Source: Leptolyngbyaceae cyanobacterium (GTDB lineage Bacteria; Cyanobacteriota; Cyanobacteriia; Cyanobacteriales; Aerosakkonemataceae). Taken from it: a DNA stretch of 64,000 nucleotides. Shown here piece after piece: positions 56,516 to 64,000 of the stretch (position 1 is its first letter; each line of letters begins with the position of its first letter). The stretch is taken from the NCBI GenBank assembly GCA_036703985.1, contig DATNQN010000029.1, positions 248,001 to 312,000 on the forward strand, in the 5' to 3' direction. The notes under the pieces are model-generated. The model did not search any database, was not told the origin of the DNA, and saw nothing but the letters and a program-made list of their open reading frames with translations. The translations under genes and the position numbers were made by a program.

Positions 56516-57709
56516 CTACTTTTCAATTAAAACCAGTTTGCGGACTTGTTCTTTTTGATTTGGTTTATGTAGTAATTTGCTTCTTTTGACTAACTTTCTT
56601 TTTGATTGCTTCCTGAATAAAGAGGAAAGAGAGCTTTTTATCCCATTCAAAAAGCCAACATTATTTCCATTGTCTATTACGTAATAAAATCCCTGACTAA
56701 AATTACTCAATTCTCCGCTATTCTTCCACTCTTGGTTAGTAATGGAGTTGTAAGGTTTGGAATTAAAATTGCTAGGCAAAGGATTTTCCAAAAGATGATT
56801 TTCTTGGCGACGCGATGAAATAGCAGATATTAAAAGCTGCCAAGCAGGGAGAGAAAATACCGATGGAAAAGCTAGTTTGAGAGCAGTTACAACTTTTTTT
56901 TGTTTAGCGGCAACTAAAGCCCAATGAAGTTTTAAATAACAATGAACAGTCTTCAGCTTAGGAATTATTTTATGATGCTTTTGACTAACAAAATTATAAA
57001 TTTTTTGCTTGATCAAAAAGTGCGTATATAACCGCTTTTCAAAAGAAAATTTATGATTGTAGCCACCAGGCCAAACCGTGCGGTAGGCAAGACATTCATT
57101 AATAAAAATTGCATCTCCGAACTGGGCTATTTTAATCCAAGAATCGATATCATCAAAATTAACATCTAATTGGGAATCCCAACCCCCAGATTGAATAAAC
57201 GCATCCCGCCGGAATGCTACTTGAATGGGGGTACCAAAAGGAATTACTTCCATTAGCATTCCGTAATGAATATCTTCTTGCGGAACGTAAAAAGCTTTAC
57301 CGGGGCCAGTTTGACGAGTTCGCCCGATTTCTACCTGGTTGACATCTACTTGCACTGCTTGGCAAGAGCAGATTACAGCTTGAGGGCGCAGAGCGATCGC
57401 GCGGATCATTTCCTCTAAGCAGTTAGGTGCTATGTAGTCATCATCGTCCATTGGCTTAATCCAATCACCTGTTGCCACGTTCACTGCGGCATTCATGGTC
57501 GCTGCATGACCCTGGTTAGTAGGATTGCGATGGTAGACAACGCGATCGCCTAAGCTGCGGATATACTCTTGGGTATCATCAGATGAACAGTCATCTGCCA
57601 CCACCACTTCACAAGCAACCGTTTGTGCTAGCGCAGAATCAATAGCACGCCGCAGCAGAGGTAAGCGGTTGTAAGTCGTAATGACGATAGTAAATTTTAT
57701 CTGGGTCAT
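56516..57709 (-). CDS. Family 2 glycosyltransferase
   Basis: A 397-residue enzyme. The GT-A domain has VITTYNRLPLLRRAI, VVVADDCSSDDT and PMDDDDYI (metal-binding DxD). An HVxF-like FDDIDSWIKIAQFG segment follows at about residues 185-200. The last 130 residues are basic and of unclear role, with no obvious membrane helix. Such enzymes add sugars to polysaccharides or glycolipids; the acceptor is unknown. Single gene. Confidence 0.85.
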   Translation of the reverse strand: MTQIKFTIVITTYNRLPLLRRAIDSALAQTVACEVVVADDCSSDDTQEYIRSLGDRVVYHRNPTNQGHAATMNAAVNVATGDWIKPMDDDDYIAPNCLEEMIRAIALRPQAVICSCQAVQVDVNQVEIGRTRQTGPGKAFYVPQEDIHYGMLMEVIPFGTPIQVAFRRDAFIQSGGWDSQLDVNFDDIDSWIKIAQFGDAIFINECLAYRTVWPGGYNHKFSFEKRLYTHFLIKQKIYNFVSQKHHKIIPKLKTVHCYLKLHWALVAAKQKKVVTALKLAFPSVFSLPAWQLLISAISSRRQENHLLENPLPSNFNSKPYNSITNQEWKNSGELSNFSQGFYYVIDNGNNVGFLNGIKSSLSSLFRKQSKRKLVKRSKLLHKPNQKEQVRKLVLIEK

Positions 57710-57931
57710 CAGCTATTACCCAAGCTAAGAGACTGGGTGGCTAAAGAGCGCAAGAGTTTAGTTCCCACGTTTTCTCTCACATTGTTACAAAGATAATCAC
57801 TAGATAGTTTTTTTCGTCAACCCTCCAAAGACATAAAAATATAAATCAAAGTGATTGATTCGCTCTCTCAAGCAATTCCTGGTTATCTTAATTGTCTCAC
57901 CACTGCTGAATAACCGACATCACGATCGTAG

Positions 57932-59425
57932 TTAATCTTTACCTGCAAAGATCTGTGGCGTAAAACTACCGTGCAAACCATAAGGTACATGATGTTTTAA
58001 ATGCAGTTTAGCCACTGGCCCTCGATTCAAATCGCGAGCATCTAAAATTACCACGTCTGAGCGATGGTAAGCCGCATCATAAACTACACTCAGTACCCAG
58101 CCATTATCTTCCGATAAACCAGCGGAATCGCTGGAACGGCAAGGAACAAATACTGGTTCGCTCACAAATCCTCGCGGTGCAGCACTCCAAAACTGTCTGT
58201 TTCCAGAAATCAAGTCAATTTTTAGAATACCTTGTAGAGGCGCGTTACCCGTAGCTGTATGGGCTGCACCTAAATAGAGATAACGGTAAGGTTGCCCCAT
58301 TTTTGTCGGATGCACGAATGGAAATTCACAGCAACGGCTTTCAATTAATTGATGCTCTACTACTTTAGTTTCCAAATTTACTTCAAATCGCCATAATTGA
58401 CCGGGAGAAAGAGCTTCAAAATTTGTTTGGCGATAATCGTGACCCGGTTCAACCGTTGGCAAAGATTCATAGCAAACTGAATCTATATAAATTTTACGAT
58501 CTCGTTCAAAAGCATTGGCATGATGGAACACAAAACCAGACTCTGCGGCCAAAATTTGCGCTTTTTTCTTTCCATTGCGGGGAATTACAATTATTTGGGT
58601 AGGTTCTCCTGCACGGAACTTGACACATTCACCAGCCCCTTGCCAACCTAATAGAAAAGGTAAAGGATTAAAACTGACTGGATTTTGAAAGAAAATACAA
58701 TAATTAGGCGTAATAGCAAAATCGTGAATAAAAGCAAATCCCGGAACTGAATGGGCGTGATTTTCTACTACTTTACCAGTCTGGTCTAACTCATAGATAT
58801 TGATAGTAGTAGAAAGACCGGGTTTAATCGAAAAGTTTACTAATCTATTTTTTTCTGGATCGAGCCGAGGATGAGCGGCAAACGCATCACCGGGTTTTAA
58901 TCCTCCTTCCAAATAGTCTAATCCAAGAGTTTCTAAAGTGCGAGGATTTAAGCGATGAGGTTCTGCGGCTTCCCATAATGCTAAAAGTTTGCCACCCCAA
59001 TAAATAACTTGAGTATTAGCGATATTTTTCAGCTTAAAATCAAAGGCATTAGCTAGCCAGCCACCGGGTTTCTGCGTACCGAAAACTCCTCGATAAAGAT
59101 ATTTTCCGGCTTTTTCTTCTTCCACAAAACCCTGAGTGCGGACGTAACGATTGCAGAAGTGAGCGCGACCATTGGCAAATGCGATCGCGCAAATCATACC
59201 ATCCCCATCAAAAGGATGATGCACTCTCTGGCCACTTCTTTCAAATAAACCAGGGCCATTGCGAAATAAAGTCCCTTGTAATCCTTCCGGAATTTTTCCT
59301 TCTACATCATCAATTTCATAATCAAATTCTTCTTTGAGAGATTCATAACCGCCTTGCCAGTCTTGGTTATTGTAGGATTTGGCTGGCACGGTAGAAGCGT
59401 GTTCGTATAATTGAAATGTCTCCAT
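57932..59425 (-). CDS. Carotenoid cleavage oxygenase (apocarotenoid 15,15'-oxygenase type)
   Basis: A 497-residue RPE65-family enzyme. The four iron-binding His are recognisable in AAHPRLDP (about 184), FIHDFAITPNY (about 234), VFHHANAF (about 300) and YGLHGSF (about 483). N-terminal EGLQGTLFRNGPG and DGDGMI are family hallmarks. Length and motifs resemble Synechocystis Sll1541, which cleaves apocarotenals to retinal. It follows the BT1 transporter gene on the same strand (106 bp), so the two may be co-transcribed. Confidence 0.9.
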   Translation of the reverse strand: METFQLYEHASTVPAKSYNNQDWQGGYESLKEEFDYEIDDVEGKIPEGLQGTLFRNGPGLFERSGQRVHHPFDGDGMICAIAFANGRAHFCNRYVRTQGFVEEEKAGKYLYRGVFGTQKPGGWLANAFDFKLKNIANTQVIYWGGKLLALWEAAEPHRLNPRTLETLGLDYLEGGLKPGDAFAAHPRLDPEKNRLVNFSIKPGLSTTINIYELDQTGKVVENHAHSVPGFAFIHDFAITPNYCIFFQNPVSFNPLPFLLGWQGAGECVKFRAGEPTQIIVIPRNGKKKAQILAAESGFVFHHANAFERDRKIYIDSVCYESLPTVEPGHDYRQTNFEALSPGQLWRFEVNLETKVVEHQLIESRCCEFPFVHPTKMGQPYRYLYLGAAHTATGNAPLQGILKIDLISGNRQFWSAAPRGFVSEPVFVPCRSSDSAGLSEDNGWVLSVVYDAAYHRSDVVILDARDLNRGPVAKLHLKHHVPYGLHGSFTPQIFAGKD

Positions 59426-59531
59426 AGGTAAGGTAGATATTAGTTGTTTGTTAGGACTTTTGTTCGATATCGGTCTATCATTAACCCAACCAAAAATTGA
59501 CTAATGGTTAATAAATTTTATCCGACTATTT

Positions 59532-60974
59532 TTAATGGCGGATCTCTTCAGAGTGAGACACCATTTCCGACATTAAATCTGGTAAAAAAGGTTGTCCCAT
59601 ATGTTTGGCAGCAGTCGAATCAAGCTCCAAAGCCGGAAAAGGTTCTAAGACTGATGCTTGTAACTCTATTTGAGGATCGCTAGCTGGTAACCAGTTGACA
59701 AATGGCAGGGGTAGAAGCGTACTCAAATTAGTAATTAAAACCAACAACCAGAGACGATCGAAGTTATTTTGAGTAATACCCATCCAGTGCATTAGTACTG
59801 CCCCCAATTCATAAGAAAGCAGACTTGCTAAATTAGTTACCGACATCAACAAAGCAAACAAAGTAGCTTCTACTCCTGGAGGACAAAGCCGCGCCGCTAA
59901 TACTAAAACTGGCATATAAGCAATTTGTCCCATCACGGTTAGAATCAAACTATCGCCCAAACTAAACCAACGGTCATCAATTCCTAAGGCACGGTTAGTA
60001 TGGGTAACCAGCAAAAGCATCGTCAATCCCAACAGGGTAGAAACGATCGTCGTCCAAGCAAAAATTTTCCGAAACGGAACTGTTTTAAAGTAGCGTTGAA
60101 ACAACCAAATCCCTACTAAAGATGCCACGCTCGTTACTAGGCGGACTCTTCCTAAAAACTCCGGTTCAAAACCCAACTCATTGGTTGTGAAAAAGAAAAA
60201 AGCGGCATCCGCAGTTGGCGTACATTGCCAAAGGAATACAAAAGCTGTTGGTAGCCAAATCGCTTTTTGAGTAAATGCTTTACGTAATTGCCTTACTTGA
60301 TTCCATACTTTAGAAACTTCGGGAAGTTCGCTAATTGGTTCTTCGGTAATTAACCAAGCAACTAGCGACACTATTAACGGGAAAGCAGCAGTAATGCCAA
60401 ATATAGTACGATTACTAAAATGTTCTAATAAAAATCCACTCAAGTAAGCAGTAATTAATCCACCCAACGCTGAAGTACCCCAAGCAAGGGATTGCAAGGA
60501 ACCCGATTTACTCAACGATTCTTCTCTAGCTCTTTCTACTACCAATGAATCTACAATCACATCACTTAGAGCAACTGAGAGGGAAGTCAGAGCTAATACG
60601 CCGGTTGCTTCCCAAGCGTTGTTAACTAAAGTGGCGAAACTCAGCCAAGCCGCCGTTCCGAGTAATCCCGATAAAATTAGGTAAGGACGCCGCCGATATC
60701 CCAATACAGGCAATCCATCTGATACGAAACCAAATAGGGGTTTGACTACCCAAGGTAAAGCAGCAATCCCCATCAACGCAGAAACTTCAGCGGGAGTCAG
60801 CGCTAGCTCGTCTTTGAGAAAGAAACTGGTAGCTAAACGCGCTAGTCCTAAAATTCCTTGTACAAAGTAAACCACCAGAATCGCTATTAATTCTGGGGTG
60901 GGTTCATTACCAAAAAATATTTTTTTTGTCAAGGATTCTTTAATCTCTGACAGGCCAGAGGAGGAAACTAACAT
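59532..60974 (-). CDS. Folate-biopterin transporter (BT1/FBT family)
   Basis: A 480-residue MFS protein of the BT1 family with about 12 membrane helices. Signatures: AVYFVQGILGLARLATSFFLKDELALTP-type N-terminus (residues about 33-60) and SDGLPVLGYRRRPYL. Synechocystis Slr0642 of this family transports folates. It is upstream of the carotenoid oxygenase. The link to carotenoid metabolism, if any, is not established. Confidence 0.88.
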   Translation of the reverse strand: MLVSSSGLSEIKESLTKKIFFGNEPTPELIAILVVYFVQGILGLARLATSFFLKDELALTPAEVSALMGIAALPWVVKPLFGFVSDGLPVLGYRRRPYLILSGLLGTAAWLSFATLVNNAWEATGVLALTSLSVALSDVIVDSLVVERAREESLSKSGSLQSLAWGTSALGGLITAYLSGFLLEHFSNRTIFGITAAFPLIVSLVAWLITEEPISELPEVSKVWNQVRQLRKAFTQKAIWLPTAFVFLWQCTPTADAAFFFFTTNELGFEPEFLGRVRLVTSVASLVGIWLFQRYFKTVPFRKIFAWTTIVSTLLGLTMLLLVTHTNRALGIDDRWFSLGDSLILTVMGQIAYMPVLVLAARLCPPGVEATLFALLMSVTNLASLLSYELGAVLMHWMGITQNNFDRLWLLVLITNLSTLLPLPFVNWLPASDPQIELQASVLEPFPALELDSTAAKHMGQPFLPDLMSEMVSHSEEIRH

Positions 60975-61219
60975 TGATAGATAAATGATAAAAAAGATTA
61001 AGAATTATGACTTTTATATCACATAAAGCTTAGGGGCTGACGCCTATCTTAGGGGTGAAGAGGAAGTGAGGAGTGAAATAAGCAGGATCTTGCCAAAGCT
61101 GATTAACGAATTAAAAATCATTTTTTATAATAAATAAGCAAAAAACTATAAGTTGCCACTACAAAAAAGGAATGGCAACTGGAACATATCTAAAATTAAT
61201 TGAGATTGGACAGCTAAAC

Positions 61220-61864
61220 TTACAGAACGCCTTTAGAACTGGGTATGGCGCTAGCTCGACGGGGATCGATTTCTACTGCCATTCTCAATGCTCTGGCAAA
61301 TGCCTTAAAAGTCGCTTCAATAATGTGGTGAGAATTAATGCCGTCTAACTGACGAATATGCAGGGTCATCTGAGAATGATTGACTAATGCTACAAAAAAT
61401 TCCCTAACTAACTGAGTATCGTAAGTTCCGACTCGTTGGGTAGGAATTTCTAAACCATAACTCAAATGAGGGCGTCCGGAAAAGTCTAACGCTACTTGGA
61501 TGAGAGCTTCATCCAATGGTGCGATAAAATGTCCGAAACGGACAATGCCTTTGCGATCGCCTAACGCTTTCCCCAACGCTTGCCCCAAAGTAATTCCCAC
61601 ATCTTCATTAGTATGGTGATCGTCTATTTCCAGATCGCCGATGGCTTGGACTTCTAAATCGATCAAGCCATGTGAGGAAATTTGGTGCAGCATATGGTCT
61701 AAGAACGGAATACCGGTTTTAGCAGTGCAAGCACCAGTACCATCTAAGTTGATACTCACTTGTACGTCTGTTTCCCCAGTTTTGCGACTTAGGGAAGCAG
61801 TGCGAGACAGTATGATTTGCTCTGGGTGTTGGGGAAGAGAAATTTGGCGATCGGTAGTTTGCAT
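61220..61864 (-). CDS. hisB: Imidazoleglycerol-phosphate dehydratase
   Basis: A 214-residue histidine biosynthesis enzyme that dehydrates IGP to imidazoleacetol phosphate. Metal-binding and catalytic repeats are clear: [13 protein letters not shown] and [11 protein letters not shown], then [17 protein letters not shown]. It is monofunctional (no histidinol-phosphatase domain). It lies 19 bp after fabI on the same strand, so co-transcription is likely. Confidence 0.96.
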   Translation of the reverse strand: MQTTDRQISLPQHPEQIILSRTASLSRKTGETDVQVSINLDGTGACTAKTGIPFLDHMLHQISSHGLIDLEVQAIGDLEIDDHHTNEDVGITLGQALGKALGDRKGIVRFGHFIAPLDEALIQVALDFSGRPHLSYGLEIPTQRVGTYDTQLVREFFVALVNHSQMTLHIRQLDGINSHHIIEATFKAFARALRMAVEIDPRRASAIPSSKGVL

Positions 61865-61883
61865 TGTTAATATTTATTTTCAG

Positions 61884-62660
61884 CTACATTCCCATTATTT
61901 CGTAGCCAGAATCTACATATATTATCTGGCCAGTAATCCCACTTGATAAGTCGCTACATAAAAAAGCTGCCGTATTTCCTACTTCTGTCTGAGTTACCGT
62001 CCGACGTAGGGGAGCAACTTTTTCAACGTGATGGATCATATCTAAGATGCCACCCACTGCCGAAGATGCTAAAGTGCGGATCGGGCCAGCAGATATGCCA
62101 TTGACTCGAATATTATGTGGGCCAAGCTCTGCCGCTAGGTAGCGGACATTCATTTCTAATGCTGCTTTGGCAATTCCCATTACATTGTAGTTCGGCACGA
62201 CCCGGACGCCGCCCAGGTAAGTTAAAGTGACGATACTGCCCCCTTCCGTCATCAAAGGTTTAGCCGCGCCGCTTAACTGAATGAGGGAGTAAGCGCTGAC
62301 ATTTAAAGCTAAGTCAAAGCCTTCTCGCGAAGTTTTGCTAAAATCCCCCGATAAGTCTTCCTTTTTCGCAAAAGCAAGGCAATGAATCAGGATATCAAGC
62401 CTACCCCACTTTTCCTGAATGGTGTCGAAAGTCGATTGGATTTGAGCTTCATCTTGGACGTTACAGGGTAGAAACAAGCTGGGATTGAGAGGTTCTACCA
62501 GTTCCGCCACTTTTTTTTCCATGCGCCCTTTTTCATCGGGCAAGTAGGTGATGCCGAGATTAGCACCAGCTTGATGGAGTTGTTGGGCAATGCCCCAAGC
62601 GATCGAGCGGTTGTTGGCAATGCCAGTTACGAGTGCGTTTTTTCCAGATAAATTCAGCAT
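61884..62660 (-). CDS. fabI: Enoyl-ACP reductase
   Basis: A 258-residue short-chain dehydrogenase fold that does the last reduction of fatty-acid elongation. GIANNRSIAWGIAQQL is the NAD-binding motif of FabI, and the catalytic Tyr-x6-Lys is in PNYNVMGIAKAALE. SAGPIRTLAS and VDSGYEIMGM complete the family pattern. It is the first gene of the fabI-hisB pair. Confidence 0.96.
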   Translation of the reverse strand: MLNLSGKNALVTGIANNRSIAWGIAQQLHQAGANLGITYLPDEKGRMEKKVAELVEPLNPSLFLPCNVQDEAQIQSTFDTIQEKWGRLDILIHCLAFAKKEDLSGDFSKTSREGFDLALNVSAYSLIQLSGAAKPLMTEGGSIVTLTYLGGVRVVPNYNVMGIAKAALEMNVRYLAAELGPHNIRVNGISAGPIRTLASSAVGGILDMIHHVEKVAPLRRTVTQTEVGNTAAFLCSDLSSGITGQIIYVDSGYEIMGM

Positions 62661-63472
62661 AGAGGTTCATTATATCGGAGCAAGGGTAGTAAATTACGGC
62701 GATCGTTCTCGCTATTTGACCGGGTATCGGATACCAACTACTTCACTTAAGAGCGATCGCGTTTATGATTTTGGCAGGGGTAACGCAGCAGGGGCGGGGG
62801 CAAAGATGAGGGCGCTGTTTTAAAAAGCTGAACCTGCCTCATTGCACTAGCAATATCAACCTTAATAAAAATTATGTATCAATTAATACAAAATTCTGCC
62901 GAGAAGTCGGTTAAGCATTTCTTACTAGGCTATTTACTTTGATACGTAAGCTTACTGGTGCTATTTAGGTAATAATTATGTGCTATAGTACACAAAAATT
63001 TTATAAATGCAATGCTGGTTTGCAAAACAGAACTAAAAGCGAAAACTCAGCCAACTCGGATAATTACCAAGTTCATCTATTACGCAAAGGTTTGTAAAAA
63101 TAATCTCTTGGATACCTCACCACAATTTGTTACCTGAAGGCATTATAAATGAGAGAAATTCTGATGTTAGGGAATAGGGAAAGCTACATTAACTTAGCCT
63201 ACATAATATGCGAGGAATGCGAGGAATAGGCTAAACCAACTACAAAGCCTTTTCTATTCTGCATAACCCCTGTTCGAGGGAAAATGCACTATGGTAAAAG
63301 AACCAAAGGAATCAATAGGAAGGGAAACTCTAAGAACTTTATCTAAATCTAAATAAAGCAACATCAATGTTGTTTGAACCAAGTATTATCAACATGAAGA
63401 AATGATAAATTTCAAATTTTATTCCAAGGTAGTTTGGAAAAATTTTAAGGGTTTTGAGCGAGGTCAAGGAAT
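62661..63472. other. Intergenic region between divergent fabI and ntcA
   Basis: About 810 AT-rich bases. A NtcA-type box lies at 62876. No gene is supported. It should contain the fabI promoter and the ntcA promoters. Confidence 0.6.
62876..62889. promoter_or_regulatory. Candidate NtcA-binding box
   Basis: GTATCAATTAATAC fits the consensus GTA-N8-TAC perfectly and is almost palindromic. It is 583 bp upstream of the ntcA start and 215 bp upstream of fabI. NtcA autoregulates in several cyanobacteria, but no well-placed minus-10 hexamer is evident at the usual distance, so the assignment is tentative. Confidence 0.45.
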
Positions 63473-64000
63473 ATGGTCGTGATACAAGATAGACCACTGG
63501 CAGCTGTATTCCGTCAAATGGGAAGTGGGGCGTTTCCACCAGTGGTGGAAACTTTTGAAAGAGGCAAAACCATCTTTTTCCCTGGAGATCCGGCTGAACG
63601 GGTATATTTTCTGCTCAAAGGAGCAGTTAAACTTTCTAGAGTTTATGAAGCAGGGGAAGAAATTACGGTAGCGCTGCTGCGAGAAAATAGTGTTTTTGGT
63701 GTTTTATCGCTAATTACCGGAAATCGCTCCGATCGTTTTTACCATGCGGTTGCCTTTACTCCTGTCGAACTGCTGTCAGCGCCGATCGATCAAGTAGAAC
63801 AAGCGCTCAAAGAAAATCCCGAATTATCGATGTTAATGTTGCGGGGGCTTTCCTCGCGCATCCTACAAACCGAGATGATGATCGAGACTTTGGCCCACCG
63901 GGATATGGGTTCGCGATTAGTTAGTTTCTTGTTGATTCTGTGTCGCGATTTTGGAGTGTCGGGGGCAGAGGGAATTACAATAGACTTGAAGCTTTCCCAC
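63473..64000 (+). CDS. ntcA: Global nitrogen regulator NtcA (3'-truncated by window)
   Basis: NtcA is the CRP-family activator of nitrogen-starvation genes, sensing 2-oxoglutarate. The first 176 codons are present: [58 protein letters not shown] and a [21 protein letters not shown] linker. The family is about 223 residues, so the C-terminal helix-turn-helix lies beyond the edge. An AGGTCAAGGA ribosome-binding site precedes ATG at 63473. The first 66 codons are not reported as an ORF elsewhere because of truncation. Confidence 0.95.
   Translation, partial: MVVIQDRPLAAVFRQMGSGAFPPVVETFERGKTIFFPGDPAERVYFLLKGAVKLSRVYEAGEEITVALLRENSVFGVLSLITGNRSDRFYHAVAFTPVELLSAPIDQVEQALKENPELSMLMLRGLSSRILQTEMMIETLAHRDMGSRLVSFLLILCRDFGVSGAEGITIDLKLSH

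Overview
The window is chromosomal DNA of a cyanobacterium. Several genes are found essentially only in oxygenic phototrophs: an NdhM subunit, a complete flv4-PsiE-like-flv2 photoprotection operon, a CpcS/CpeS-type phycobilin lyase, an apocarotenoid oxygenase, NtcA, a CCB1-like cytochrome b6 maturation factor, CGLD27, and the DUF3155, DUF3598, DUF3611 and DUF502 families. The octamer GCGATCGC (HIP1) recurs throughout. An HpsJ-like protein suggests a filamentous, polysaccharide-secreting lineage. I do not name a genus.

Layout. 0-2.6 kb: rsfS, CGLD27 and asparaginase in one direction, then an initiator tRNA-Met and a reverse tRNA-Thr(CGT). 2.6-9.8 kb: a large reverse sbcC, a decayed NACHT-protein tail, and two paralogous TrbI/VirB10-like exported proteins flanking a cyclic-nucleotide-binding-domain protein. 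9.8-22 kb: a GAF histidine kinase, DUF3155, CCB1-like, PadR, DUF3611, serS, rseP-nth (4-nt overlap), rpsN, aat and DUF3598. 22.6-26.6 kb: a giant RTX/Calx-beta/beta-helix protein with a striking higher-order repeat. 26.6-34.6 kb: def, then an accessory-looking stretch with an FHA-PrsW intramembrane protease, a conserved hypothetical gene, a CHAT-FHA protease-like protein and a zinc-ribbon/pseudokinase-like/PP2C phosphatase, interrupted by a decayed ORF and a tnpB remnant. 34.8-47.6 kb: ndhM, leuD, HpsJ-like, a glycosyltransferase, then DUF502, nusB, ftsY, a SpoIIE-type phosphatase and argH. 48-55 kb: NUDIX, an alpha/beta-hydrolase homologue without its catalytic Ser and His, coaX, and the flv4-2 operon. 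55-64 kb: a lipoprotein, the bilin lyase, a GT2 enzyme, a carotenoid oxygenase with a BT1 transporter, fabI-hisB, and the start of ntcA cut by the window edge.

How genes work together. Most of the window is housekeeping (translation, protein maturation and targeting, arginine, leucine, histidine, CoA and fatty-acid synthesis) plus photosynthesis support. The best candidate for an undescribed system is at 27.8-34.6 kb. There two phosphothreonine-reading FHA domains are fused to two different protease-like modules, and both genes sit close to a PP2C phosphatase that could erase the same mark. This is an inference from domain content and proximity; the genes are not one operon.
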